A stretch of DNA of 64,000 nt from Prevotella sp. tc2-28 (GTDB taxonomy: Bacteria > Bacteroidota > Bacteroidia > Bacteroidales > Bacteroidaceae). The stretch lies in NCBI RefSeq assembly GCF_900107705.1, contig NZ_FNRE01000005.1, forward strand, positions 124,001 through 188,000. The letters run 5' to 3'. Position numbers and translations under genes: made by a program. A model generated the notes under the pieces. That model had not been told where the DNA came from, searched no databases, and saw only the letters and a list, made by a program, of their open reading frames with translations. Below are positions 16,759 to 25,584 of the stretch, piece after piece; positions within the stretch are counted from its first letter, which is position 1; each line of letters begins with the position of its first letter.

Positions 16759-17955
16759 ATGGCACAATTATCTGATCGTCTACAACGACTAGCGCCATCA
16801 GCAACGCTGGCTATGTCACAAAAGAGTTCTGAAATGAAAGCACAAGGCATCGACGTGATTAACATGAGCGTCGGAGAGCCTGACTTCAACACACCAGACC
16901 ATATCAAACAGGCAGCTAAGCTGGCTATAGACGAGAACTACTCACGCTACTCTCCCGTACCGGGATATCCCGACCTGCGCCAGGCTATTGCCCGCAAACT
17001 GGAACGTGAGAACCACCTGCACTACACACCAGCGGAAATCCTGGTGTCGAACGGTGCCAAGCAGAGTGTCTGCAATACCGTGATGGCACTCATCAACCCC
17101 GGCGACGAGGTCATCATCCCTGCACCCTATTGGGTAAGCTATCCGCAGATGGTTCTTCTTGCCGGCGGCAATCCCGTCATCGTGGAAGCTGGATTCGAAC
17201 AGAACTTCAAGATGACACCCCAACAGCTGGAAGCTGCCATCACACCCAAGACACGACTGATCATCCTCTGCTCGCCGAGCAATCCTACCGGCAGCGTCTA
17301 TTCGAAAGCCGAACTGGAAGGACTGGCTAATGTCATCAAGCAGCACGACGACCTGTTCGTACTGGCCGACGAGATATACGAACACATCAACTACGTCGGA
17401 AAGCATGAGAGCATCGCCCAGTTCGAGGGCATGAAGGAGCGCTCCATCATCGTCAACGGTGTCAGCAAGGCCTACGCGATGACCGGATGGCGCATCGGAT
17501 ACATCGCTGCCCCAGAGTGGATCGTCAAAGGATGTAACAAACTACAAGGACAATATACCAGCGGACCCTGTTCCGTCAGTCAGAAAGCTGCGGAGTTCGC
17601 CTATACGGCCAGCCAGGACTGCGTAGAAGAGATGCGCAAGGCCTTTGAGCGCCGTCGCAACCTCATCGTCAAACTCGCCAAGGACATTCCCGGACTGGAA
17701 GTGAACGTGCCCGAGGGCGCTTTCTACCTGTTCCCCAAGTGCAGCAGCTTCTATGGCAAGAAGACTCCCGACGGAGCCGTCATTGCCAACAGCACCGATC
17801 TGGCGATGTATCTGCTGGAGAAAGGACATGTAGCCACCGTTGGCGGCGACGCCTTCGGCGACCCCGAATGCTTCCGCATGAGCTATGCTACCAGTGACGA
17901 TAATATCGTCGAAGCAATGCGCAGAATTAAGGAAGCTTTGGGTAATCTACGATAA
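16759..17955 (+). CDS. aspC: Class I PLP aminotransferase, aspartate aminotransferase-like
   Basis: Cytosolic fold-type I aminotransferase, 398 residues. N-terminal NMSVGEPDFNTP binds the substrate carboxylate, SPSNPTGS supplies the Asn that contacts the cofactor, LADEIYEHINY supplies the Asp/Tyr pair, and SKAYAMTGWRIGY contains the Schiff-base Lys. The C-terminal MSYATS carries the conserved Arg-adjacent region. This is the Thermus/Bacillus type (subgroup I-gamma-like) AspAT, which often also accepts prephenate or other oxo acids, so exact specificity is not settled. It is monocistronic with its own promoter. Confidence 0.85.
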   Translation: MAQLSDRLQRLAPSATLAMSQKSSEMKAQGIDVINMSVGEPDFNTPDHIKQAAKLAIDENYSRYSPVPGYPDLRQAIARKLERENHLHYTPAEILVSNGAKQSVCNTVMALINPGDEVIIPAPYWVSYPQMVLLAGGNPVIVEAGFEQNFKMTPQQLEAAITPKTRLIILCSPSNPTGSVYSKAELEGLANVIKQHDDLFVLADEIYEHINYVGKHESIAQFEGMKERSIIVNGVSKAYAMTGWRIGYIAAPEWIVKGCNKLQGQYTSGPCSVSQKAAEFAYTASQDCVEEMRKAFERRRNLIVKLAKDIPGLEVNVPEGAFYLFPKCSSFYGKKTPDGAVIANSTDLAMYLLEKGHVATVGGDAFGDPECFRMSYATSDDNIVEAMRRIKEALGNLR

Positions 17956-17995
17956 AAATTGAGAAATATCAAGTTAAAAGTTCTTAATTAGGCGA

Positions 17996-18022
17996 ATAGT
18001 AATTCCGAATTTACTATCTTTG
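17996..18022 (+). promoter_or_regulatory. -7 box with overlapping inverted repeat for the exbB operon
   Basis: The -7 box TATCTTTG is at 18015-18022. A perfect 7-bp inverted repeat, ATAGTAA (17996-18002) and TTACTAT (18011-18017) with 8-nt spacing, overlaps it and could be an operator. Confidence 0.55.
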
Positions 18023-18092
18023 CCGAGTATTACACGTTAGAATCATTTACAAACTAATTCATTTAATAACTAAAAAATTAAAATCATTTTTT

Positions 18093-18923
18093 ATGGCAAC
18101 ATCAACAAAGGCTGCAGCCCCAGCCAAAAAAAATTCGGGCTTCCAAGGAATGAAAGCAGCATGGATTATTCTCGTAGTTTGCGCATGCTTAGGTTATGGT
18201 GTATGGTATTTCGTCATGGGTAACCCCGACAACTTCATCGGCGGCGATCGCAGCGGACACCCCGCTAACCTGCTGGGTACCGTTTACAAAGGAGGTTTCG
18301 TTGTAGGTCTGATCCTGACCCTGCTCTTCACCGTTATCTGCCTTGGTTTCGAGCGTTTCCTCGCTATCCGTACCGCTTCTGGTAAGATGAACCTCGCTAA
18401 GTTCACCGCTCAGGTTAAGGATGCTATCCGCGCTCAGAATTTCGACGAGGCTCGCAACCTCTGCAACAAGATGCAGGGTTCTGTAGCTAACGTCGTTATG
18501 GCTTCTATCAACATGTATCAGACCGTTGAAGGCGACAGCACACTGAAGAAGGCTGCCAAGATCGCTAAGATTCAGCAGGCTCACGAGGAGGCTACCCAGC
18601 TGGAGATGCCTACTCTGCAGATGAACATGCCTATGGTTGCTACCATCGTATCTCTGGGTACCCTGACCGCTCTGTTCGGTACTGTGCTCGGTATGATCGG
18701 TTCGTTCCAGGCTCTGTCTGCTGGTGGTGGTGCTGACTCTATGGCTCTGTCTGCCGGTATTTCTGAGGCCCTTGTGAACACAGCTTCTGGTATTTTGACC
18801 TCTTGGGTTGCTACCGTAGTTTACAACTTCTTCTCTAACAAGATCGACAAGCTGACTTACGCCCTCGACGAGATTGGTTACACTATCGCAGCTACTTACG
18901 ACTCTAACCACACTGAGGCTTAA
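18093..18923 (+). CDS. exbB: MotA/TolQ/ExbB proton channel family protein
   Basis: Inner-membrane motor subunit that uses the proton gradient to energise TonB. It is 276 residues, with membrane segments near 27-47 (AWIILVVCACLGYGVWYFV), 68-90, 180-203 (VATIVSLGTLTALFGTVLGMIGSF) and about 225-250. The conserved ExbB/TolQ GTVLGMIGSF and ALVNTASGI motifs are present. The extra N-terminal helix and Ala/Lys-rich start are typical of Bacteroidetes ExbB. It heads the exbB-exbD-exbD-tonB operon. Codon usage is strongly biased, consistent with high expression. Confidence 0.93.
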   Translation: MATSTKAAAPAKKNSGFQGMKAAWIILVVCACLGYGVWYFVMGNPDNFIGGDRSGHPANLLGTVYKGGFVVGLILTLLFTVICLGFERFLAIRTASGKMNLAKFTAQVKDAIRAQNFDEARNLCNKMQGSVANVVMASINMYQTVEGDSTLKKAAKIAKIQQAHEEATQLEMPTLQMNMPMVATIVSLGTLTALFGTVLGMIGSFQALSAGGGADSMALSAGISEALVNTASGILTSWVATVVYNFFSNKIDKLTYALDEIGYTIAATYDSNHTEA

Positions 18924-18966
18924 TTTTCAGTCCATTCGCGTTTAAAACCTTAAAAACCGTTTTAGA

Positions 18967-19581
18967 ATGGCTAAAATTAAGATACAGAAAAAAGACATCT
19001 GGATTGACATGACGCCTATGTCAGACGTGATGACGCTGCTTCTGTGCTTCTTTATGTTGACATCAACATTCTTGACGCCAGAGCCTATACAAGTCACCGC
19101 GCCTAACTCGGTGTCCGAGGTTAAGATTCCGGAGAGCGATGTCTTGAACATTCTGGTCAGCCCAGAAGGCAAGATCTTCCTCGGTACGGAAAACAAGAAC
19201 TACATGAGAGATATGATGGACACGATGACCGATAAGTTCGGCATCACCCTGAATGCCACTCAGCAGAAGCACTTCCTGGAAGATGCTATGGCTGGTGCTC
19301 CCATGTCACAGCTTGCTGCTTACCTCAGCCTGGAGCCCGAGAAGATGGGCGAGGCCATCCAGAAGCTCGGTATCCCCACTGATAGCATCAATGGCGGAAA
19401 GAGCGAATTCCAGGAGTGGGTTTCCGCTGCTCGCAACGCTAACCCCGACATCCGTCTGGCCATCAAGTGCGACTCCAAGACGCCGTACAAGCTGGTGAAG
19501 GCCATGATGTCTGAACTCCAGGATATGAACGAGAACCGTTACCAGTTGATTACTAATCTTAAAACTGCATCGGAGGATTAA
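18967..19581 (+). CDS. exbD: ExbD-type biopolymer transport protein (first copy)
   Basis: 204 residues, single N-terminal membrane helix. The ExbD motif DMTPMSDVMTLLLCFFML holds the proton-carrying Asp near residue 20, followed by a periplasmic domain. A long insert (about residues 75-160, helical and charged) makes it larger than the 141-residue E. coli protein. It lies 43 nt after exbB and 3 nt before a second ExbD. Confidence 0.92.
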   Translation: MAKIKIQKKDIWIDMTPMSDVMTLLLCFFMLTSTFLTPEPIQVTAPNSVSEVKIPESDVLNILVSPEGKIFLGTENKNYMRDMMDTMTDKFGITLNATQQKHFLEDAMAGAPMSQLAAYLSLEPEKMGEAIQKLGIPTDSINGGKSEFQEWVSAARNANPDIRLAIKCDSKTPYKLVKAMMSELQDMNENRYQLITNLKTASED

Positions 19582-19584
19582 GCT

Positions 19585-20235
19585 ATGGCAAAAAAGAATT
19601 TGAGTAAGCAGAAGAAAATGGATACCCGCGTGAACTTCACGCCAATGGTAGACATGATGATGCTTCTGATCACGTTCTTCATGCTGTGTACGACACTCGC
19701 TAAGCCTCAGGCCATGCAGTTGACGATGCCCAGTAACGATACGAACGTAGCTGAACAGGACAAATCGGTAACGAAAGCCTCTCATACCATTACCCTCTAC
19801 CTGGGTGCCAACGATCAGATTTGGTACATTGCCGGACTGCCCAACTATGAGGATCCTTCTTGTGTCAAGAAGACCACATACGGAGCAAAGGGCATCCGCG
19901 ACGTCCTGATCAACCACACCACAGAGGAAGGTGTTAACCCGATTGCCAAAATCATGGTAGCCAAGAAAGAGCTGGATGCCAAGAAGACAGCTTACAACAG
20001 TAAGATGACTGACGAGCAGTACCAGGCAGAACTTTCGAAGCTGAAGAAAGGTGAGTTGCCCAACGGTGAGAAGGTGCCCACGATGACCGTGATCATCCGC
20101 CCGCTGGATACCGCTACCTATGAGAACATGATTGCCGCTCTTGACGAGATGCTCATTTGCAGCATTGATAAGTACGTGATTGATAAAATCGGCCCTGAGG
20201 ATCAGGAACTGATTACAAAGGCTGGTGTTAAGTAA
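19585..20235 (+). CDS. exbD: ExbD-type biopolymer transport protein (second copy)
   Basis: 216 residues, diverged paralogue of the preceding gene. VNFTPMVDMMMLLITFFML carries the membrane Asp near residue 23, and the periplasmic part has its own insertion rich in Lys. Bacteroidetes Ton systems commonly encode two ExbDs, which may form a heterodimer inside one ExbB pentamer; that pairing is inference. It is followed by tonB after 21 nt. Confidence 0.92.
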   Translation: MAKKNLSKQKKMDTRVNFTPMVDMMMLLITFFMLCTTLAKPQAMQLTMPSNDTNVAEQDKSVTKASHTITLYLGANDQIWYIAGLPNYEDPSCVKKTTYGAKGIRDVLINHTTEEGVNPIAKIMVAKKELDAKKTAYNSKMTDEQYQAELSKLKKGELPNGEKVPTMTVIIRPLDTATYENMIAALDEMLICSIDKYVIDKIGPEDQELITKAGVK

Positions 20236-20256
20236 TCTTCAAAAACGAAAGAAACT

Positions 20257-21087
20257 ATGGCAAAAATAGATCTTATAGATAATAGCTGGGTCGACCTCGT
20301 GTTTGAAGGAAAGAACCAGAATTACGGTGCATATCAACTGCGCAAGAGCACCGGTTCCCGCAATGTTAAGGCAATGCTTATCATGCTGGCTATCGGTATT
20401 GCAATCGCTGCCTTCGTAGCCATCAAAGGTGTCGTGGAGAACGCCATGAAACAGGACGTTGCCATCGAGGCCGATGTGGAGCTGGCAAAGCTGGCTGAGA
20501 AGAAGGAAGCTAAGGTTGAGAAGAAAGAAGAACCGAAAATTGAGAAAGTTGAAGTAGAAAAGGTTAAGAGTTCTGTAAAGTTCGTTCCTCCCGTTATCAA
20601 GAAGGATAGCGAGGTGAAGCCCGAAGAGGAGCTGAAGTCTCAGGAAGAACTGAACAAGACCAACACCGCTATCGGTGCATTCGACGTGAAAGGTAACGAC
20701 GAGGCTGCAGGTGAAGTGCTGAAGGCTAAGGAAGTTATCGCACAGCCGGAACCCCCGAAGGAAGAAGAGACCAAGGTGTTCGACGTTGTTGAGCAGATGC
20801 CTTCATTCCCCGGTGGTCCTAGCGCACTGATGCAGTTCTTGAGCAGCAACATCAAGTATCCTGTTGTTGCTGAGGAGAACGGTGTTCAAGGCCGTGTAGT
20901 ATGTACCTTCGTCGTTGAGAAGGACGGTTCAATTACCGACGTTCGCGTCATCAAGTCCGTTGACCCGTCACTCGACAAGGAAGCCATGCGCGTGGTCAAG
21001 AGCATGCCGAAGTGGATTCCTGGTAAGCAGAACGGTTCGGCCGTACGCGTAAAGTACACCGTGCCTGTAACCTTCAGACTGCAATAA
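20257..21087 (+). CDS. tonB: TonB family energy transducer
   Basis: Couples the inner-membrane motor to SusC-type receptors. It is 276 residues, with a short cytoplasmic N-terminus containing the NYGAYQLRK motif and a membrane helix near residues 44-62. A Lys/Glu-rich periplasmic spacer follows (residues 80-180) in place of the Pro-rich spacer of E. coli. A C-terminal TonB domain closes the protein (IKYPVVAEENGVQG, VEKDGSITDVRV, MPKWIPGK, YTVPVTFRL). A PGGPSALMQF segment precedes the domain, as in many Bacteroidetes TonBs. Confidence 0.93.
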   Translation: MAKIDLIDNSWVDLVFEGKNQNYGAYQLRKSTGSRNVKAMLIMLAIGIAIAAFVAIKGVVENAMKQDVAIEADVELAKLAEKKEAKVEKKEEPKIEKVEVEKVKSSVKFVPPVIKKDSEVKPEEELKSQEELNKTNTAIGAFDVKGNDEAAGEVLKAKEVIAQPEPPKEEETKVFDVVEQMPSFPGGPSALMQFLSSNIKYPVVAEENGVQGRVVCTFVVEKDGSITDVRVIKSVDPSLDKEAMRVVKSMPKWIPGKQNGSAVRVKYTVPVTFRLQ

Positions 21088-21088
21088 C

Positions 21089-22051
21089 ATGAATAGAAAC
21101 GTATTCAATAATATTATTGGATTAACTCTTATTTTAGGCTTGTTCCTCGCTTGTGGGAACAAGCCTAAAAATACAAAAGCGGAGCAGGACTATCAGAAAG
21201 CTGCCAGATATTTCGTAGCCGACGAAAGTTTCAGCCCCATCCTCAACGAAGCCCTCGACGTCTTCCGCTACAACAGCATACTTGACACCCTTGAAGCCAA
21301 GTACACCAACGAGCAGGATGCCGTCAAGGAACTGATGAACCTGAAGACCTGGCTGGCATTCACTACGCGCGACTTTACCGAGAAGGAGCGCCAAAACCTC
21401 AAGGACCGTAAATACCTGCCGAGAACCATCGCCATCGCATACGACGGACTGGCTATCATCGTCAACAACGCCAATCCCGACACGTGTATCACCGTCAAGG
21501 ACTTCAAGCGCATCCTCAAGGGAGAGGTCTCGCAATGGAAACAACTCTACCCTACATCAAAACTGGGCAATATCGATGTCGTCTTCGACAACCCTTTGTC
21601 CAGCACCGTACGTTGGTGCGTCGACTCACTCCTGGGAGGAAAAGAGTTTGCAGCACCCAACATCGGAGCCGTCAAGACCAGTGCTGCCGTTATCGATTAT
21701 GTGGAGCGACATGAGAACTCGCTGGGCATCATCGGTTCCAACTGGCTCAACGACAGCCGTGACACCACCAATGTCACCTTTAAGAAGAATATAACAGTCA
21801 TGAAGGTCAGCAAACTGGATAGCGCCACAGCATACAACAGCTGGCGCCCCTACCAGTACTACCTATACAACGGCAACTATCCGCTGATACGAACCATCTA
21901 TGCGCTGCTCAACGAGCCCCGAAGCGGACTGCCTTCCAACTTTGCACATTTCTGCCGGCTGCCCAAAGGACAGCTTATCATACAGAAGTCTGGCCTGCTA
22001 CCCATCCAGGCAGCCACCAACGTCAGACCGGTATATGTGAATAAAGAATAA
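21089..22051 (+). CDS. PstS-like substrate-binding lipoprotein
   Basis: 320 residues, starting 1 nt after tonB. A signal sequence ends in the lipobox LFLACG (Cys22). The rest has the periplasmic-binding fold of PstS phosphate-binding proteins: KYLPRTIAIAYDGLAIIVNNANPD, the ITVKDFKRILKGEVSQWKQL motif and SSTVRWCVDSLLGG. Position in the Ton operon is conserved in Bacteroidetes, and no pst permease is nearby, so its task may be tied to the Ton motor rather than classical phosphate uptake. Ligand unknown. Confidence 0.8.
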   Translation: MNRNVFNNIIGLTLILGLFLACGNKPKNTKAEQDYQKAARYFVADESFSPILNEALDVFRYNSILDTLEAKYTNEQDAVKELMNLKTWLAFTTRDFTEKERQNLKDRKYLPRTIAIAYDGLAIIVNNANPDTCITVKDFKRILKGEVSQWKQLYPTSKLGNIDVVFDNPLSSTVRWCVDSLLGGKEFAAPNIGAVKTSAAVIDYVERHENSLGIIGSNWLNDSRDTTNVTFKKNITVMKVSKLDSATAYNSWRPYQYYLYNGNYPLIRTIYALLNEPRSGLPSNFAHFCRLPKGQLIIQKSGLLPIQAATNVRPVYVNKE

Positions 22052-22128
22052 AATCAGAAACTTTTTATTGTTTCGTACGTCATAAGACAAAGAACATCAT
22101 ACAAAGTCAAACATAAAAAAAAAGAATT

Positions 22129-23556
22129 ATGAAAGCAATCAAATATCTATTCACCGCTGCATTGCTGACAGGTTTCAGCTCAGCAGCAATGGCACAGGAC
22201 GGCACAAAGGCCGACATCGATGCCGTAAAGAAAATCATCAGTAGCAAACCCGCAGATCTCGACAAGCAGATGAAGCCTTATTACAAGGAGAACAAGAAGA
22301 ATGCCGAGAATCTGGTAGCTTTCGGTCGCGAGTTCATGGCAGCCAAGGATACTGCGAACGCCAAGACTTACGCCAACTACGCCCTGCAGGCCAGCAAGAA
22401 CAAATGTGCTGCTGCCTTCATCCTGCTGGGTGACATCGAGGCTATCTCAGACAACGGTGGCGGTGCTGCTGCCCAGTATGAGCAGGCCATCTATGTAGAT
22501 CCGAAGAATCCGGATGCCTACTACAAGTATGCTAACGTCTACCGTAAGATCAGCCCCAGCGGAGCTGTTGCCAAGCTGAACGAGCTGCGCCAGCAGCGTC
22601 CCGACATTGCCGTTGATGCTCTGGCCGGACGTATCTATTACATGTCTAACGAGTTCGACAAGGCGCTTGCTGCCTACGACAAGGCCGACAAGAACAAGAT
22701 GGAAGAGCGCGACCTCAGCGACTATGCGATGTCTGCCTTCTTCAAGCAGAAGTACGACAAGGCTCTTGAAGTGGCTAAGTTCGGTCTCTCCAAGAATCCT
22801 CGTCACGCAGCCTTCAACCGTCTCGCCTTCTTCAACAGCACTGAGCTGAAGAAGTACGACGACGCACTCATGTATGCTGACGCCTTGTTCAACAAGTCTG
22901 ACTCAGCCAAGTTCTCTTACTACGACTACACCTATTATGGCAATGCCCTGATTGGTGCCAAGCAGCCTCAGAAAGCCATCGAGATGTACGAGAAGGCTCT
23001 GAAGCAGGAGGATATGGACAACAAAGCTAAGCGTGCCGGTGTCGTTAAGCAGCTCTCTGACGCTTACCGTGATATGGAGGACTTCCCCAATGCCATCAAG
23101 CACTACAAGGACTACCTGGCTAGCATGGAAAAGCCGACAGCTAACGACCTTGCAGCCCTTGCAAGTCTTCACATGCAGCATGGTGCCACACTGAAGGATA
23201 ATGCACAGGCAGAAGCCTTCAAGATGGCTGACGAGACCTACGCCGACCTCGCACAGAAGTACGAGAACGCTATGGAGTATGCTACCTTCATGCGTGCCCG
23301 CGTGAATGGTCAAATGGACCCCGACCAGTCAAAGGGTCTGGCTAAGCCTTACTACGAGAAGCTCGTCGAGCTGATTGGTCCGAAGACCGAACTGGACGCT
23401 ACCGAGAAGGCTCGTCTGAAGGAGAGCTACCACTATCTGATCTCTTACTACTTCATCCAGAAGGATGACAAGGCTACCGCCAAGGACTATGCAGCTAAGA
23501 TGCTGGTCATCGATCCTGAGAATCAGATTGCAAAACAAGTGATGGATGCCAAGTAA
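22129..23556 (+). CDS. Exported tetratricopeptide-repeat protein
   Basis: 475 residues with a signal peptide (cleavage at AMAQD). Several TPR units are visible: NAKTYANYALQAS, AAQYEQAIYVDPKNPDAYYKYANVY, FDKALAAYDKADK, YDKALEVAKFGLSKNPRH, PQKAIEMYEKAL and FPNAIKHYKDYLA. No enzymatic motif was found. It is the last gene of the Ton operon (77 nt after the PstS-like gene) and is probably a periplasmic scaffold for the motor or its receptors. A strong terminator follows. Confidence 0.85.
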   Translation: MKAIKYLFTAALLTGFSSAAMAQDGTKADIDAVKKIISSKPADLDKQMKPYYKENKKNAENLVAFGREFMAAKDTANAKTYANYALQASKNKCAAAFILLGDIEAISDNGGGAAAQYEQAIYVDPKNPDAYYKYANVYRKISPSGAVAKLNELRQQRPDIAVDALAGRIYYMSNEFDKALAAYDKADKNKMEERDLSDYAMSAFFKQKYDKALEVAKFGLSKNPRHAAFNRLAFFNSTELKKYDDALMYADALFNKSDSAKFSYYDYTYYGNALIGAKQPQKAIEMYEKALKQEDMDNKAKRAGVVKQLSDAYRDMEDFPNAIKHYKDYLASMEKPTANDLAALASLHMQHGATLKDNAQAEAFKMADETYADLAQKYENAMEYATFMRARVNGQMDPDQSKGLAKPYYEKLVELIGPKTELDATEKARLKESYHYLISYYFIQKDDKATAKDYAAKMLVIDPENQIAKQVMDAK

Positions 23557-23581
23557 GCATCCATCACTATAGGATAAAGAA

Positions 23582-23614
23582 AATGGGCTTCCTCAACGGA
23601 AGCCCATTCGTTTT
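23582..23614 (+). terminator. Rho-independent terminator after the Ton operon
   Basis: Perfect 11-bp stem (23582-23592 with 23598-23608) and 5-nt loop, followed by CGTTTTTA. It also lies just beyond the convergent ferredoxin gene end. Confidence 0.85.
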
Positions 23615-23638
23615 TAACCACATAATTCAGCGTATTCC

Positions 23639-23806
23639 TTAAGGAAGGCTGATAGCCTCTGACGGACAAACGTCAGCGCATGTGCCGCACTCAGTGCAAA
23701 CATCGGGGTTGATTGAATACTTGTCACCCTCAGAGATTGCTCCGGCGGGACACTCGTCGATACATGTACCGCATGCGATGCAGTCGTCACCAATTACGTA
23801 TGCCAT
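23639..23806 (-). CDS. 2x[4Fe-4S] ferredoxin
   Basis: 55-residue cytosolic electron carrier: MAYVIGDDCIACGTCIDECP, then two full CxxCxxCxxxCP cluster motifs (CIACGTCIDECP near residue 9 and CTECGTCADVCP near residue 38). It is the size of clostridial-type ferredoxins and ends EAISLP. It is shorter than many gene-calling cut-offs. Its own -7 box lies at 23849-23856, so it is monocistronic. A likely partner is pyruvate:ferredoxin oxidoreductase or a similar oxidoreductase elsewhere in the genome. Confidence 0.95.
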   Translation of the reverse strand: MAYVIGDDCIACGTCIDECPAGAISEGDKYSINPDVCTECGTCADVCPSEAISLP

Positions 23807-23848
23807 AATTTTATTCGTTTAATTAGTTAATACTTAAAAATTGTGATG

Positions 23849-23856
23849 CAAAGATA
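23849..23856 (-). promoter_or_regulatory. -7 box for the ferredoxin gene
   Basis: TATCTTTG on the minus strand, 42 nt before the ATG. Confidence 0.7.
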
Positions 23857-23956
23857 GGGATTATTTTTCATATATACCTAATTTTTGGTAGAGTTTTTTG
23901 CATTTTTGCCGCAATTTATACTTAGTCGAAATAATAAATCGCGCCTTTCCAGCGTT

Positions 23957-24715
23957 ATGATGATACAGATGAAACGACGATTTATCCTATTTCTGACAGG
24001 GCTGATGGCCCTGACAATTTCTGCCCAGAGCGACCGCCGTGTGCAGAACAAACCCTATATTGACCTACGCCCGATGCACTTCGGTATCCTGGTAGGTACT
24101 CACCTGCAGGATCTCGAACTGGAGAACGTGGGACCATACATCATGACGGATGCTGACGGAAACGTCACAGAACAGTATATTCTATGTGATGCCGACAAGT
24201 GGAATCCAGGATTCTCGGTGGGCGTCCTGGCCGACTTTCGGCTGAGCAACCATTTCGCACTGCGCTTCACACCTACCATGCATTTCGGTGCCAAGCACCT
24301 GACGTTTAGCAACATGAAGCAGCTGGATGCTCAAGGGCGCCCTCTGCAACAGACGCAGGACCTTAAAAGCACCTATGTATCATTGCCACTGGACATCAAG
24401 TTCTCTGCTCCACGATGGAACAACTACAGGCCTTATATCATGGCGGGTATCAATCCGACGATTAACCTGACAAGCAACGATCAGGAGATGGTGAGCCTCA
24501 AGCGATACAACACCATGTTGGAAGTGGGACTGGGATGTGACTTCTACCTGCCTTTCTTCAAACTGATTCCCGAACTGAAGTTCTGTTTCGGACTGGGTAG
24601 TGTTCTCGACAAGAATCACGTAAATGAATTGCGCGATGCCAACCTCCGGGCCTATGCCGGCAGCGTCAGCAGCGCGCAATCAAAAATGGTGGTTCTTACC
24701 TTCTATTTTGAATAA
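23957..24715 (+). CDS. porT: PorT-like outer-membrane beta-barrel protein
   Basis: 252 residues with a signal peptide ending TISAQS. The early motif PYIDLRPMHFGILVGTHLQDLE, the conserved SVGVLADFRLSNHFALRFTP and PLDIKFSAPRWNNYRPYIMAG follow the PorT family, an eight-stranded barrel needed for type IX protein secretion in Porphyromonas. The C-terminus ends in FYFE. Start 23957 (MMIQMKRR) fits the near-consensus -7 box CATTTTTG at 23901-23908. Two proteins in this window carry tails of the kind such a system exports. Confidence 0.75.
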   Translation: MMIQMKRRFILFLTGLMALTISAQSDRRVQNKPYIDLRPMHFGILVGTHLQDLELENVGPYIMTDADGNVTEQYILCDADKWNPGFSVGVLADFRLSNHFALRFTPTMHFGAKHLTFSNMKQLDAQGRPLQQTQDLKSTYVSLPLDIKFSAPRWNNYRPYIMAGINPTINLTSNDQEMVSLKRYNTMLEVGLGCDFYLPFFKLIPELKFCFGLGSVLDKNHVNELRDANLRAYAGSVSSAQSKMVVLTFYFE

Positions 24716-24718
24716 GCC

Positions 24719-25558
24719 TTATTTGAAGTCGACAATCATCTTGCCAACAAAGATGGCATGCTTACCGTTCTGATCGACAGGGATGGGCTTGCCGTCCATG
24801 TTCTTCCAATACTCCAACTGTGTCATATAGGTATGTGTATGTCCTCCCAATACAAGGTCAATATTCCGTGACCTGCTGATGACATACTGGTCGTCCTCCT
24901 CTTGATAGCTGTTCCATCCGAGGTGAGAGATACAGATGACATAATCACACTTCTGCTGCTCCTTGAGCATCGTGGCTGTTTCCAATGCCACTTTGGCTGG
25001 ATTAAGGTATTTCACCCCCACACAGTTCTTGTCGCTGACGAGCCCAGCCAGTTTCGGACATACGGCAAAAACGCCAATCTTCAGTCCGTTACGCTTGATG
25101 ACTATCCAGGGCTTGCAGACGCCCTCCATCACCGTTCCCGTGAAGTCATAGTTACTGCAAAGGATGGGGAAAGTGGCTTTCTTGAACTTTTCAGCCATAA
25201 TATCCAATCCGAAGTCAAACTCATGATTACCGATGGTGGATGCGTCAATACCCATCATGTTCATCAGCCCTATCTCGACATCGCCTTTAAACATCGTGAA
25301 ATAGGCCGAACCCTGAAAGAAGTCTCCGCTGTCGAAGTAGAGTAAGTCAGGGTGCTTACTGCGCTCTTCCTTCAACATGGCAATGCGCCTCAGGAAACCT
25401 CCTCTACCCGCCTTCATGGTGTCAACCAGTTGCGGATTGACAGGAAGGATGGTTGAATGGGTATCATTGGTATGCAAGATGACCAACTGCTTGTGTTTCT
25501 TCGCCAGACCGCTGAGCGATACCAGAGCCAACAATATAATAAATAGGTACTTTTTCAT
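24719..25558 (-). CDS. Metallophosphatase / 5'-nucleotidase catalytic domain protein
   Basis: Periplasmic or surface calcineurin-like phosphoesterase of 279 residues with a signal peptide (MKKYLFIILLALVSLSGLA). Dimetal ligands are visible: VILHTNDTHST, YFDSGDFFQG, TIGNHEFDFG, ICISHLGWN and VLGGHTHTYM. It stops after the catalytic domain. The C-terminal substrate-binding domain of 5'-nucleotidases is encoded separately just upstream in the operon (25585-26346), 26 nt away. Together they probably dephosphorylate nucleotides for salvage. Confidence 0.88.
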   Translation of the reverse strand: MKKYLFIILLALVSLSGLAKKHKQLVILHTNDTHSTILPVNPQLVDTMKAGRGGFLRRIAMLKEERSKHPDLLYFDSGDFFQGSAYFTMFKGDVEIGLMNMMGIDASTIGNHEFDFGLDIMAEKFKKATFPILCSNYDFTGTVMEGVCKPWIVIKRNGLKIGVFAVCPKLAGLVSDKNCVGVKYLNPAKVALETATMLKEQQKCDYVICISHLGWNSYQEEDDQYVISRSRNIDLVLGGHTHTYMTQLEYWKNMDGKPIPVDQNGKHAIFVGKMIVDFK

Positions 25559-25584
25559 ACTTCTTACATCTTACATCATACATC

